Shown here: positions 1 through 10,615 of the stretch, one piece after another
How the letters are laid out: every line of letters begins with the position of its first letter
How positions within the stretch are numbered: position 1 is the stretch's first letter
Source of the DNA: Pseudomonadota bacterium
GTDB lineage: Bacteria > Pseudomonadota > Gammaproteobacteria > Burkholderiales > SG8-39
DNA: 48,589 nucleotides
Reading direction: 5' to 3'
Assembly (NCBI GenBank): GCA_025352885.1
Contig: JANXRZ010000052.1
Span: 1-48,589, forward strand
Program-made: the position numbers and the translations under genes
The notes under the pieces: model-generated
The model's input: only the letters and a program-made list of their open reading frames with translations
Told to the model about the DNA's origin: nothing
Database searches by the model: none

Positions 1-424
1 AGCCCACCGTATCCGTGTTCGTCTGCAGGTCATGCAGGAACGTTCTCGTTCGAAACCTCGGCGACCCCATCCATCGTTGGAAATGATCACCCGGCAGCGC
101 GCAAGCTTTTCGCTACAGGCAGGACGAACATAGGATGGTAAAGCTACGCCTTGACGAGCCTCTGCTCTGCAATACCCATCTGTACGTGAGCGAGACTACC
201 TAAAACCATTTGGTTTGCAGGTCAGATCTGTCCGCGCTGATGGGCGTTTGGCACAACAAGCAACGATACGTCACCACCGACCCGCCCCGCCAAGCTTGGT
301 ACTCGTGGGGCTCGGCGATGACGGTCCACGTCCCTAGATAATCCGCTATATACTCGCTAAGTTGGTGCAATTGCCAGACCTCAAATATCAAGCTCGTCCG
401 CGGTCGCATCTAGGGGGGGATTCG
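1..424. other. Leading stretch with no recognisable gene
   Basis: I see no credible coding region, RNA gene or repeat here. The short open frames have no recognisable motif and no ribosome binding site. A weak TATACT-like -10 lies at 349-354, without a good -35 element, upstream of the first gene. Confidence 0.4.
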
Positions 425-1264
425 ATGAGGAAGGACGAACCGCTTCTTGTCATCAGTCTGGTCATATCCTTGGCCTTGGCCTTGGCGTCTACCGGCTACG
501 CGGAACCGCCCAAGCCGGTATTGAACCCCGCCCCGTCGTCAAGGGACTGGGCCGATCTTGCCAAGTTGCCCGACTGGAGCGGCGTATGGCTGCCCGACGG
601 CAAGCACCCCGCCCACCGCTTCGGCTCAGTGCGGCCGACCTTCACGCCGGAGGCTGCGGCCTATATCGCTGCGCAGGAGGCGCTAGTTCGGGCCGGCACG
701 CCCAACAACATCTACATCAACTGTTTGCCCGAGGGCATGCCGAGCAACGTCCTCATGGCGCGAAGTGGCAGCGAGTTTCTGTTTACGCCCGGCCGCGTCA
801 CAATCCTTGGCGAGAACGACGGCAGCCGCCTGCGCCGGATTTACACTGACGGGCGGCCGCATCCCGACGATCCGGACTTAAGCTTCAACGGCCATTCGAT
901 CGGCCATTGGGAAGGCGATACGCTCGTCGTCCATACCGTGGCCATACTGCCTCAGGTCTTTCTACCGCTTGGCCAGGCCGTCGGCATTCCCAACAACGGC
1001 GACATGCATATTGTCGAGCGTATCCGCTTGGCGGGCCCCGATCGGATCGAGGATGCGATCGAAATCGAAGCGCCAAAGGTTCTGGCAGGGCCCTGGCGCG
1101 TCACCAAGTCGTTTGTGCGCTCGCGTAACCGCAGCGACGACATTTCCGAGGCCTCCTGCCGTCATGGCGATTTTTATGAGGCCGTCGACGCAACCAGCAA
1201 TCACGTCTTCCTTCCGATCAAGGAAGACGCTAGCGGCGCCAGGCTACCCACTGGGCGCAAATGA
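425..1264 (+). CDS. Secreted protein of unknown function with a DWSGVW motif
   Basis: 279 residues. The ATG at 425 is chosen over an upstream in-frame ATG at 362 because a purine-rich ribosome binding site (AGGGGGGA) precedes it and the protein then begins with a signal peptide (MRKDE, a hydrophobic run, then ASTGYA). The mature part has PDWSGVW near residue 50 and a SIGHWEGDTLVVHT stretch near 160. Proteins with this DWSGVW/HWEGDTLVV pattern recur beside DUF6152 genes, as here, but I know of no established function. The next gene starts 31 bp downstream on the same strand, so the two are probably co-transcribed. Presumed periplasmic. Confidence 0.75.
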   Translation: MRKDEPLLVISLVISLALALASTGYAEPPKPVLNPAPSSRDWADLAKLPDWSGVWLPDGKHPAHRFGSVRPTFTPEAAAYIAAQEALVRAGTPNNIYINCLPEGMPSNVLMARSGSEFLFTPGRVTILGENDGSRLRRIYTDGRPHPDDPDLSFNGHSIGHWEGDTLVVHTVAILPQVFLPLGQAVGIPNNGDMHIVERIRLAGPDRIEDAIEIEAPKVLAGPWRVTKSFVRSRNRSDDISEASCRHGDFYEAVDATSNHVFLPIKEDASGARLPTGRK

Positions 1265-1295
1265 AACCTAGCCACAATCATCGGGATATTTCGAC

Positions 1296-1751
1296 ATGAA
1301 CCGAATTCTCTTGATGGCCGCGCTGGCGGCGACGTTTGCGCTGCCGGCCGCTTCGGTGTATGCGCACCATTCATTTGCGATGTTCGATATGGCCAAGGTC
1401 GTGGCGGTGACGGCTACGATCAAGGAATTCCAGTGGACAGCGCCGCATGCCCTCCTTTGGGTCGTCGAAGACCCCAAGCCGGGCGAAACAACCGGGAAAA
1501 TGTGGACCATCGAACTTTCCACGGGTCCCGCACCGCTGATGCGCGTGGGGTGGACCAAGCGCTCGGTCGTGCCGGGCGACCGCGTGATCATTGAGTTGAG
1601 CCCCTTGCGCAGTGGCGAGCTCGGCGGCTCGTTCAGGAAATTGACCATCCTCAAGACCGGCACCGTGCTCGAGAGCGGGGCCCCCGATGTCAGCTTCGAC
1701 AATCTCCCCGACGCGCCGGACAAATCCAAGACGGTCCCCGGGGCGCGCTGA
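1296..1751 (+). CDS. DUF6152 family secreted protein
   Basis: 151 residues. A clear signal peptide ends near VYA, and the mature protein begins HHSFAMFD, the N-terminal signature of DUF6152 proteins. FQWTAPHALLWV follows, another family block. The biochemical role is unknown. The mature N-terminal His-His could bind metal, but that is only a guess. It sits between the DWSGVW secreted protein and two membrane proteins, all on one strand with short gaps, so a shared periplasm/membrane role is likely. Confidence 0.8.
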   Translation: MNRILLMAALAATFALPAASVYAHHSFAMFDMAKVVAVTATIKEFQWTAPHALLWVVEDPKPGETTGKMWTIELSTGPAPLMRVGWTKRSVVPGDRVIIELSPLRSGELGGSFRKLTILKTGTVLESGAPDVSFDNLPDAPDKSKTVPGAR

Positions 1752-1764
1752 TGGGGACTACGCG

Positions 1765-2259
1765 ATGATCCGCGCGTTTTGTGTCTGGCTGGCGGCCACA
1801 CCTTTAAGCGTGATGATCGGGAGCACGCGCTGGGTCGTGCCCATGGTGCAGACACTGCACATTCTCGCAATAGCGATCGTACTGTCGTCGGTCCTGATGA
1901 TCGAGTTGCGGGTGCTTGAATGGGCCGGCACGTCGCAGAGCACGAACCAGGTCGCCCGCCGTTTTCTGCCTTGGGTATTGGGCAGCCTCGCCGTGCTCGC
2001 GATAACCGGGGCGCTGTTGATTGTGAGCGAGCCTCAAAGGTCGCTCGTTAATTCCGCGTTTTGGCTCAAGATGTGTCTGCTGGCATTGGCTGTAACGGCA
2101 GTCTTGGGCCTGCAGCGTGCACAGTGGCGAATCGTTTCGTCGCAGGAAAAACCATCGCCCGCGGGCGTGGCGGTGCGTGCGATCGCGTTCCTGACTTTTT
2201 TTCTTTGGGTTGCGATTGTGGTGGCCGGGCGTTGGATTGCCTATGTAGAGCATGGATAG
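1765..2259 (+). CDS. DUF6644-like integral membrane protein (first copy)
   Basis: 164 residues with about four membrane segments (near residues 25-47, 68-88, 98-118 and 138-158). The ATG at 1765 gives the conserved short amphipathic start (CVWLAATPLS) followed by VQTLHILAIAIVL. An upstream in-frame ATG at 1687 would lie inside the DUF6152 gene and add a charged, unconserved extension. It resembles the next gene throughout (length, W-L-x-x-TP start, V-x-T-x-H block, C-terminal GRW), so the pair looks like a tandem duplication. The stop overlaps the next start by 8 bp, suggesting translational coupling and perhaps a heteromeric complex. No function is known. Confidence 0.72.
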   Translation: MIRAFCVWLAATPLSVMIGSTRWVVPMVQTLHILAIAIVLSSVLMIELRVLEWAGTSQSTNQVARRFLPWVLGSLAVLAITGALLIVSEPQRSLVNSAFWLKMCLLALAVTAVLGLQRAQWRIVSSQEKPSPAGVAVRAIAFLTFFLWVAIVVAGRWIAYVEHG

Positions 2260-2755
2260 CATTAATGTGTTTGCAAACTGGCTGAAAGATACGCCGGTCG
2301 CCACCTTCGTTCAGGAGTCCGAGTGGGCGTTTCAAGCGCTCGAGACGGTGCACGTCCTCGCGCTCACACTGGTCTTTGGCACTATCGCCATCGTCGACCT
2401 CCGGCTCTTGGGGCTCGCTTCAACCGACCGCCCGGTCACTGAGGTCGCAAGGGACTGTCTGAAATGGACATGGGGCAGTTTCGCCTTCTCGCTATTGACC
2501 GGCGGCTTGATGTTCACCAGCAATGCGGTCAAGTACTTGGGTGCAGTTCCCTTCCGCATGAAGCTGCTGCTCCTGCTCCTTGCAGGACTCAACATGCTGG
2601 TTTTTCAGCTGCTCACGGCGCGCGGTATCGCGGACTGGGATCGCGACCGCCCAGTGCCGTTGAACGGGAAGATCGCGGGCGCGCTGTCCCTCACGCTCTG
2701 GATCGGGATCGTGACGTTCGGCCGGTGGACTGGCTTCGCGATAAATCCATTCTAG
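2252..2755 (+). CDS. DUF6644-like integral membrane protein (second copy)
   Basis: 167 residues, about four membrane segments. The start (NWLKDTPVATF) and the ETVHVLALTLVFG block parallel the preceding gene, as does the C-terminal FGRWTGF. The single histidine in the first segment (TVHVLAL) is also present in its neighbour (TLHILAI), so it could be a haem or metal ligand; this is inference. It overlaps its neighbour by 8 bp, and a c'-type cytochrome gene follows after 15 bp. A membrane redox or metal-handling unit is possible but unproven. Confidence 0.72.
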   Translation: MDSINVFANWLKDTPVATFVQESEWAFQALETVHVLALTLVFGTIAIVDLRLLGLASTDRPVTEVARDCLKWTWGSFAFSLLTGGLMFTSNAVKYLGAVPFRMKLLLLLLAGLNMLVFQLLTARGIADWDRDRPVPLNGKIAGALSLTLWIGIVTFGRWTGFAINPF

Positions 2756-2770
2756 AGTCTGAACCGCGAT

Positions 2771-3271
2771 ATGAATAAGACGTTTGCTGCCCTTTCCGTA
2801 ATTTTTCTTGCTGCGTCAACACACGTTGTCGGGGAGGTGCCCCCTACGTCCGGCGCCACTGGCGTCAGCAAGCCGCATGACGTCGTGTTTGCTCGCCGAA
2901 TCCTCATGTCCGGCATTGCCCGGAACATGGACGAAATTCTCGGGATGATCGATACGCCCGGCGACTTTGACCTATCAGAGGCGCGGGAGCATGCGTACGA
3001 GATATCGACAATGCTGCTGTCGTTTCCACACCTTTTTCCGCCTGGTACCGACACGTGGTCGAAAGCATTCGAGAATGAAGATGCCGGGCGAGTCTCGTTC
3101 GCCAAATCTGAGGTCTGGCTGACATTCGACGATTTCTATGACCGTGCGCAGGCGGCATCGCAAACCGCGCTTGACGCCAGCTTGGTCAAGAGGACAGATC
3201 AGTTTAGACGGCTTACGCTCGACCTTAGGCAAAAGTGCGACTCCTGCCACATCACATACCGGCGCTATTAA
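2771..3271 (+). CDS. Cytochrome c'-like class II cytochrome c, secreted
   Basis: 166 residues with a signal peptide of about 20 residues. The only haem-binding motif, CDSCH (C156, C159, H160), lies almost at the C-terminus, as in class II cytochromes c (cytochrome c' and c-556), which are four-helix bundles. The rest is helical and rich in charged residues, which fits that fold. It is expected to be periplasmic with covalent haem c. Family roles include electron transfer and NO or gas binding. It ends the 425-3271 run of membrane and periplasmic genes and may be the redox partner of the two membrane proteins before it. Confidence 0.8.
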   Translation: MNKTFAALSVIFLAASTHVVGEVPPTSGATGVSKPHDVVFARRILMSGIARNMDEILGMIDTPGDFDLSEAREHAYEISTMLLSFPHLFPPGTDTWSKAFENEDAGRVSFAKSEVWLTFDDFYDRAQAASQTALDASLVKRTDQFRRLTLDLRQKCDSCHITYRRY

Positions 3272-3455
3272 TACTGGTTTGGAAATGCCCGACATCGCAA
3301 TACGTTTGATTTTTACGGAGACAGAACTTCGCCGTTGATCGGCCGGTTTCGACCCACAGCGGACAGTCCGGCGTTGGCGGTTTCGGCAGTCACACTGTGA
3401 ACTAATCTTTTTCGGCTGAGACGTTTTCAACCAATACACGCTAGACGGCACTCAC

Positions 3456-3833
3456 ATGCGCACCGTCGTTCTCGCTCTGCTGATAGGAATGCTTTCAACG
3501 GCTCTGCCTGGCCAAGAGGCCCCAAGATCTTCTCGCCCTGCATTCAAGGGAATGGAGCTTTACAGCTGGAGAGCCTGCGTGTCCTGTGATTGGCAGTTCG
3601 CCCTGTTGCCAGGAACGAACCGATTGAAGACGCTGACTGAGATTCTAGAGCCCGCCAAGGCTATCTCTGGGGTTGCAGAGCTACAGCAACAGCTGGCACG
3701 GCTAGCCAAAGGCGAGCAAGTCTTTTGGTTCAATCGGTCGCAGGCAGAGCTGTCGTATCCTGAGCCGGCCATCTTTGCTCAGATTGTCGGCTTTTCCGCT
3801 CAGCGAAAGATTGCAGTGGTTGTCCAACAGTGA
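3456..3833 (+). CDS. Small secreted conserved hypothetical protein
   Basis: 125 residues starting with a signal peptide (MRTVVLALLIGMLSTALPG). The mature part contains FKGMELYSW, FALLPGTNR and GEQVFWF blocks. I recall this arrangement (KGxELYSW, then LLPGTNR, then GxxVFW) from a family of small bacterial proteins without known function, but I cannot name it. A CVSC pair lies between the first two blocks and could form a disulphide or bind metal. It stands alone between a 184-bp gap and a 712-bp non-coding region. Its coding status is likely from the signal peptide and conserved blocks. Confidence 0.6.
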   Translation: MRTVVLALLIGMLSTALPGQEAPRSSRPAFKGMELYSWRACVSCDWQFALLPGTNRLKTLTEILEPAKAISGVAELQQQLARLAKGEQVFWFNRSQAELSYPEPAIFAQIVGFSAQRKIAVVVQQ

Positions 3834-4432
3834 CGTCGATCTCATGCGCAATTGCCTCTCTTGTTTGGTCATAGTTGCGATGTCCGCTTTTGACCGGATT
3901 GGTCGATCAGACGTGGGCTGAACTAAGGTCTTATGCTTGAGAGGCCAGTGCAAACTGACGCCCTGTATATTCCCTGCTCGGCTTCTGTTAATTCCCTGAT
4001 GCGCCCCTGATAATTCCCTGTTCGATTTCATGCCGCAGATACTTGCAATGGCTGAAGAGTGGCTCTGAGCCTAGCTTTCGGGGTAGTGGGGCGCATTTTC
4101 GCCCGACTAAACAGGGGATATTCCCTCTTATTTTCCCTGTTAACGGGAATTTGCAGGTGAGACGGGTTCGCGAGAGACTGCGCCCACCGCCACCAAGTCT
4201 CAGCCTCGCACCGTGCGGGCTTTGGGACATCTTGACGGACATCGCTGCCTCGCTGAGGCCCAGCGCCGATGCAACCGTCGGTTTAATCTGCGCTCTCTCC
4301 TGGCTCGCCTGCTTCGAGCCGCCTGTCTCACATTTCCAGCCACCGCCTCGGCCACTCGTGCGGCTGAGGCAGGTCGTCAATCCAGAAACGTTTTGAAGCC
4401 CTATGGGCCCGATAGGTAAACAGAATTGTGCC
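3834..4432. other. Non-coding region with dispersed-repeat-like sequence
   Basis: About 600 bp with no credible gene. The longest open frames (3988-4380 minus, 4043-4396 plus) overlap each other, have no ribosome binding site and show no family motif. The stretch contains the 11-bp array at 3961-4026 and two inverted repeats: AGGGGATATTCCCT at 4113-4126, and TTCCC...GGGAA with a GTTAAC centre at 4133-4149. It may be the remnant of a mobile or dispersed repeat. Confidence 0.45.
3961..4026. repeat. Six tandem 11-bp units headed by CCCTG
   Basis: Units begin at 3961, 3972, 3983, 3994, 4005 and 4016. Five start CCCTG and the third starts TTCTG. The six-base tails alternate: units 1, 3 and 5 are AT-rich and end ATT, while units 2, 4 and 6 are mostly more GC-rich, giving a 22-bp higher-order period. 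Eleven bp is close to one DNA helical turn, so the motif faces one side of the helix. A related block with two inverted repeats lies at 4113-4149. Similar TTCCCTG-rich non-coding tracts are, as I recall, scattered in many proteobacterial genomes; I could not check this. Confidence 0.6.
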
Positions 4433-6798
<2,366 letters not shown>

Positions 6799-6879
6799 GA
6801 CGGGCCTGCCGTAGAGGGAGTGTCCTGATTTCAGTGTTTGAGGCTTGAAAGTACGCCGCCTTACCCAAGGAGACAGATC

Positions 6880-7938
6880 ATGAGATCGCGCACCCTCGCC
6901 TTCATCAGCGTCTTGCTCGCCGCCCTTACGCTCGCGTTCGCCGGTTGCGCGCAGAATTCTTCGCGCGGCGAAGTTCCACTCGTCACCGAAGATTTCATGG
7001 TTCCCTCGCCCGACGCGGGCGTGCAGATCCATGTGCGCAACAAGCGCCCGGCCGACCTGGCACGGATGGCGCCCGGCAACATAATCCTGTTTGTACACGG
7101 GGCCACCACGCCGCCGGAGGCCGGATTCGACCTCAAGCTCGACGGGCAGTCCTGGATGGAGTGGATGGCGCAGCAGGGCAATGACGTGTGGTTCGTGAGC
7201 GTGCGCGGCTACGGCCGGTCTTCACGCCCAAAGGAAATGGACGAGCCTGCGCTCAACAACCCGCCGGTTGTGCGGCTGCCCACAGCACTGCGCGACGTGG
7301 ACACGGCCGTCGATTTCATCCGAGCGCGTCGCGGCGTTGGCAAGATCAGCCTCCTTGGGCATTCGTGGGGCACGACGATCATGGCGGCCTACACCGCGCA
7401 GAACAACGCCAAGGTGCATCGCCTCGCGCTGTATGCGCCGCAATGGCTGCGGTCCCAGGGCCGCTCGCCCACCGACGCCGGCGGCCAACTCGGCGCCTAC
7501 CGCATCGTGACCGAGGACGGCGTACGCAAGCGCCGCGGCGCAGGCCTCCCGCCCGGCAAGCTCGAGGACCTGATGCCGGCGCGCTGGTTCGACGCATACA
7601 TGGAAGCAGCACTGGCGAGCGACCCGTGGTCGAAGACCCAAAATCCACGCGCCTTCCGCGCACCCAACGGAGTCGTCCTCGACGGGCGCGAATTCCAGAA
7701 CATCGGCAAGCCGATCTACGATCCTGGGCTTATCCGAGTCCCGACGCTGCTCATCCTCGCGGAGCAGGACGCGGACACGCCTCTTTACATGGCCCAAACG
7801 CTCTTTCCGCTGCTGGTTAACGCGCCTTCGAAGCGAATGGTCGTGATCGGCGATGGCACCCACACCATCCTCACCGAGAAGAACCGCATGCAGCTCTACC
7901 GCGAAGTGGAGCTGCACTTCGAAGAAGGTCGCAATTAA
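6880..7938 (+). CDS. Alpha/beta hydrolase lipoprotein
   Basis: 352 residues. The ATG at 6880 follows AAGGAGA. The signal sequence ends in a lipobox, LAFAG-C, with C23 as the lipidated residue, so the enzyme is membrane-anchored in the periplasm or outer membrane. Hydrolase features: LFVHGATTPP (oxyanion region), the nucleophile elbow GHSWGT with its serine, an acidic residue in EQDADTPL, and the catalytic histidine in GDGTHTIL. The substrate is unknown; esters are the usual family substrates. It lies downstream of katG on the same strand, but the 81-bp gap carries its own ribosome binding site and an operon is not certain. Confidence 0.85.
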   Translation: MRSRTLAFISVLLAALTLAFAGCAQNSSRGEVPLVTEDFMVPSPDAGVQIHVRNKRPADLARMAPGNIILFVHGATTPPEAGFDLKLDGQSWMEWMAQQGNDVWFVSVRGYGRSSRPKEMDEPALNNPPVVRLPTALRDVDTAVDFIRARRGVGKISLLGHSWGTTIMAAYTAQNNAKVHRLALYAPQWLRSQGRSPTDAGGQLGAYRIVTEDGVRKRRGAGLPPGKLEDLMPARWFDAYMEAALASDPWSKTQNPRAFRAPNGVVLDGREFQNIGKPIYDPGLIRVPTLLILAEQDADTPLYMAQTLFPLLVNAPSKRMVVIGDGTHTILTEKNRMQLYREVELHFEEGRN

Positions 7939-7976
7939 TATGGCGCAGTGAAAAGCGATCGCCTGATGCGCCTCGA

Positions 7977-8636
7977 GTGAGCTCGAAGAGCGCCCTGACT
8001 GCGCACCGCCGACTGTTGCTCGCCCTTGCGAGCGCCGCTGCGGCTGGCTTGCTCACGCCCGCTGCCTGGGCGCTCTCGGTGCGCATGGCCATCGCGTGGG
8101 ACTGCGGCGTGCTCATCTTCCTCTTCCTGACCTGGCGCGTCATCCGGAACTGTTCCCAGGACAAGATGCGCGCAGCGGTGCTGGCAAACGATCAGGGACG
8201 CTCGACCATCCTGATCCTCGTTTTACTTGCGTGCGCGGCAAGCATGGCTTCGATTTTTTTCCTCCTCCAGAAGCAGCATGGGATGAGCAATCCGGGCGCG
8301 GCCCAGATCGGTCTCGCTATCGGTACGATTGTCTGCTCCTGGGTGTTTACGCACGTGATGTTCGCCTTGCACTACGCCCATCGTTTTTATCGCGACGATC
8401 CTTCGACCAAAGAAGAGGATGCAACCGAAGGCCTGAGATTCCCCGACGACGGGCAGCCTGATTATTGGGATTTCCTCTATGTGTCGTTCGTCATCGGAAT
8501 GACGTTCCAGGTTTCGGACGTGCAGGTAACGTCCAAGGGCATGAGGCGGTTCGTGCTGGGGCACAGTGCCTTGTCCTTCACGTTCTACACGGTGATCCTG
8601 GCGCTCTGCATCAACATCGTCGCCGGCCTGATGTGA
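7977..8636 (+). CDS. DUF1345 family membrane protein
   Basis: 219 residues from a GTG start at 7977; no in-frame ATG gives a better start. About five membrane segments alternate with short loops. The block HYAHRFYRDD, a following acidic loop (GLRFPDDGQPDYWDFLYVSFVIGMTFQVSDV) and the C-terminal RRFVLGHSALSF are typical of the DUF1345 family, inner-membrane proteins of unknown role. It begins 38 bp after the lipoprotein hydrolase and ends 13 bp from the convergent gene on the minus strand, with no clear terminator between them. Confidence 0.85.
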   Translation: MSSKSALTAHRRLLLALASAAAAGLLTPAAWALSVRMAIAWDCGVLIFLFLTWRVIRNCSQDKMRAAVLANDQGRSTILILVLLACAASMASIFFLLQKQHGMSNPGAAQIGLAIGTIVCSWVFTHVMFALHYAHRFYRDDPSTKEEDATEGLRFPDDGQPDYWDFLYVSFVIGMTFQVSDVQVTSKGMRRFVLGHSALSFTFYTVILALCINIVAGLM

Positions 8637-8649
8637 CTCCGAGACTGGC

Positions 8650-9555
8650 CTATTCGAGCGCCCGCAAGAAGGCTCCTGCTTTCTCCGCCCACAGCGGCCG
8701 GCCATCCGGATCGTTGAAGATGTTGTGCCCGTCCTTTTTGAACGGCGGCAGGACGACTAGTTCCGCAGTCGCACCGGTCGCCTTGTAAGCGTCGAACATC
8801 CGTCGCACGAGCTGGGGTTCGAAGAAGCTGTCGTTGTCCGAGTACACCCACAAGGAAGGTACTCGCGTCCCGGTGCCAAAAATGCTCATTGCTTTGACAA
8901 GGTTCTCAGGCGCGCAATTTTCGTCCCCATAGCGTCCTTGCTTTCCGCCACGCCCGCCTGAAAAGTTGATTGCGGCGAATACCCCGGGAAGGTTGCGATG
9001 CAATGCCGCAACGCTGCCGAACCCGCCAGCGGACACGCCGACCAGGAGGATGCGGTCAGGCCGGACCATTGGAAGCGTCGAAACGTACCGGGCGACCGGC
9101 TCGATGTCGTCCGCCGTCCCGTTGCCGCCGGAGACGTAATCGGCACCGCGACAGTTGCCGTAGTCCTCTTTCCAGCTTCCGTTGCCGCCGTAGCCCTGGC
9201 GCTGCGGAATAACGACCAGATAGCCCCGCTGAAGGAGCCACGTCGAAGGTGAAAAGTACCGGGGCACGGGCTGTGTGGGGCGCGCAGCCGCGCTTGGCGG
9301 GGATCCGTGACTGACAATTGCGACCTTGAAAGGCCCATCGCCTGCCGGCTTGAAGAGTCGTGCCTTGAGAAGCACCGGGTTCCCATCGTCGCCTTTGCCG
9401 CCCGGGACGAGCCACGCTTCCTCGTTGTCCTTTTCGGAAATGACGGAAACCTTCCCGGCCTTCCGGTCGGACGCGTGCCACGGATCGCCCTGCGCGCAAG
9501 CAGATGAAAGAGCGAGCAAAAATGAGAAGAAAAGCGCGAACCTGGCTGACCGCAT
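8650..9555 (-). CDS. Secreted dienelactone hydrolase-like alpha/beta hydrolase
   Basis: 301 residues from the ATG at 9555; a TTG three codons upstream (9564) is the alternative. The signal peptide ends near SSACAQ; the LSSAC sequence could also act as a lipobox. VAIVSHGSPPS supplies the oxyanion region, GVSAGGFGS the nucleophile serine elbow, YSDNDSFF a candidate acid, and KKDGHNIF the histidine. It acts outside the cytoplasm on an unknown ester or lactone. The gene stands alone on the minus strand: convergent with the DUF1345 gene and divergent from the DUF4142 gene, with 116 bp between the two starts. Confidence 0.82.
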   Translation of the reverse strand: MRSARFALFFSFLLALSSACAQGDPWHASDRKAGKVSVISEKDNEEAWLVPGGKGDDGNPVLLKARLFKPAGDGPFKVAIVSHGSPPSAAARPTQPVPRYFSPSTWLLQRGYLVVIPQRQGYGGNGSWKEDYGNCRGADYVSGGNGTADDIEPVARYVSTLPMVRPDRILLVGVSAGGFGSVAALHRNLPGVFAAINFSGGRGGKQGRYGDENCAPENLVKAMSIFGTGTRVPSLWVYSDNDSFFEPQLVRRMFDAYKATGATAELVVLPPFKKDGHNIFNDPDGRPLWAEKAGAFLRALE

Positions 9556-9671
9556 CGTCTTCAAGGGCTAGTGGCCGGAGCCCGACTGTAGCAAGGGTCG
9601 TCTGTCGCGGGAACGAAAAAGGGGTTGCTTCCATCTAATCGTTTCCAGACCACATTCACAAGGAGAAGGAT

Positions 9672-10220
9672 ATGGAAGCGGCCCGAGTAGGTTCGACGCT
9701 GGTGTTGGCGATGGTTTTCGGCTTGGCCTCCGCGCAGGACAAAGGTGCGGCGAAAGCCGGCGGCCCAAGCGATCCGCAGATAGCGGGAATCGTAGTGGCG
9801 GCGAACCAGATCGACATCGACGCCGGCAAGGTTGCCAAATCACGCAGCAAGAACAAGGAGGTGGACAAGTTTGCGCAGCAGATGATCACCGACCACACGG
9901 CGGTGAACAAGCAGGCTTCCGACCTTGTGAAGAAGCTTGGCGTAAAGCCCGAAGAGAGCGATACCAGCAAGTCCCTGAAGAGCGACGCCAAGCAAGCCGA
10001 GGCGAGGCTCAAGGGCTTGAAGGGCGCCGAGTTCGACAGGGCTTACGCTGAAAACGAAGTGGCGTATCACCAGAAGGTGCTCGACGCCATCGACAAGGTG
10101 CTGTTGCCGAGCGCCAGCAACGCGGAGCTGAAAGACCTTCTGACCAAGGTTCGGCCGGCCATCGCCGCCCACCTCGACCACGCGAAGATGATCGTGTCGC
10201 AACTGGAGAAGGGCAAGTAA
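9672..10220 (+). CDS. DUF4142 family exported protein
   Basis: 182 residues with an N-terminal signal peptide, then a helical, lysine-rich DUF4142 domain: NQIDIDAGKVAKSRS, VDKFAQQMITDHTAVNKQ and, towards the end, HLDHAKMIVSQL. Conserved histidines recur along the helices (MITDHTAV, AYHQKVLD, HLDHA), as in this ferritin-like helical family, and could bind metal. No enzymatic role is established. The ATG follows AAGGAGAAGGAT. The stop codon shares its last base with the start of the cupredoxin gene (TAATG), so the two are translationally coupled and probably act in the same periplasmic process. Confidence 0.85.
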   Translation: MEAARVGSTLVLAMVFGLASAQDKGAAKAGGPSDPQIAGIVVAANQIDIDAGKVAKSRSKNKEVDKFAQQMITDHTAVNKQASDLVKKLGVKPEESDTSKSLKSDAKQAEARLKGLKGAEFDRAYAENEVAYHQKVLDAIDKVLLPSASNAELKDLLTKVRPAIAAHLDHAKMIVSQLEKGK

Positions 10221-10537
10221 TGCGGCGTGGGATTCGTGCGGCGCTTTTCCTCGCCGCAGCCCTTGCGACGGGTGCGCACGCCGCCGGGAAGTCGCATGCC
10301 GTTACGATCGAAGGCATGAAATTCGTCCCCGAGCAGTTGCAGGTTGCTGCCGGGGACACGATCACCTGGACGAACCGGGACATCGTGCCGCATACGGTTA
10401 CGTCGACGGTGTCGAAAGTCGAATCGGGTGATCTCCAGTCCGGGAAAAGCTGGAAATTCACCGCGAAGACTAAAGGCGAGATGCCCTATGTCTGTCGCTT
10501 GCATCCCGGCATGAAAGGAGTTGTCGTCATCAAGTAA
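10220..10537 (+). CDS. Periplasmic cupredoxin (blue copper protein)
   Basis: 105 residues: a signal peptide ending in AHAAG, then a single plastocyanin-like domain. All type 1 copper ligands are present: H58 (VPHTVTS), C92 (YVCRLH), H95 and M98 (HPGMKG). It should bind one copper and carry electrons in the periplasm. The start overlaps the DUF4142 stop, and a membrane protein gene follows, so it belongs to a redox or metal group running to about 11.2 kb and possibly on to 14.4 kb. Possible partners are the nearby PQQ-type dehydrogenase and a respiratory chain; this is inference. Confidence 0.88.
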   Translation: MRRGIRAALFLAAALATGAHAAGKSHAVTIEGMKFVPEQLQVAAGDTITWTNRDIVPHTVTSTVSKVESGDLQSGKSWKFTAKTKGEMPYVCRLHPGMKGVVVIK

Positions 10538-10615
10538 CGGGAGACCATGGGTACGCAAGCGCACAGAGAGTCGACCCAGTCTTGCTCATGCTTAAGCTGG
10601 AAAATGGAGGTACCG

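Noticed and set aside
3272..3455. Possible dispersed repeat remnant (GACCCACAGCGGACAGTCC-like sequence)
   Set aside because: It resembles a motif I remember from other genomes, but there is one copy here and no flanking repeats to support it.
3988..4396. Open frames of 117-130 codons on both strands in the katG upstream region
   Set aside because: They overlap each other, lack ribosome binding sites and motifs, and their odd NREL/QGII-type peptides are simply translations of the 11-bp repeat.
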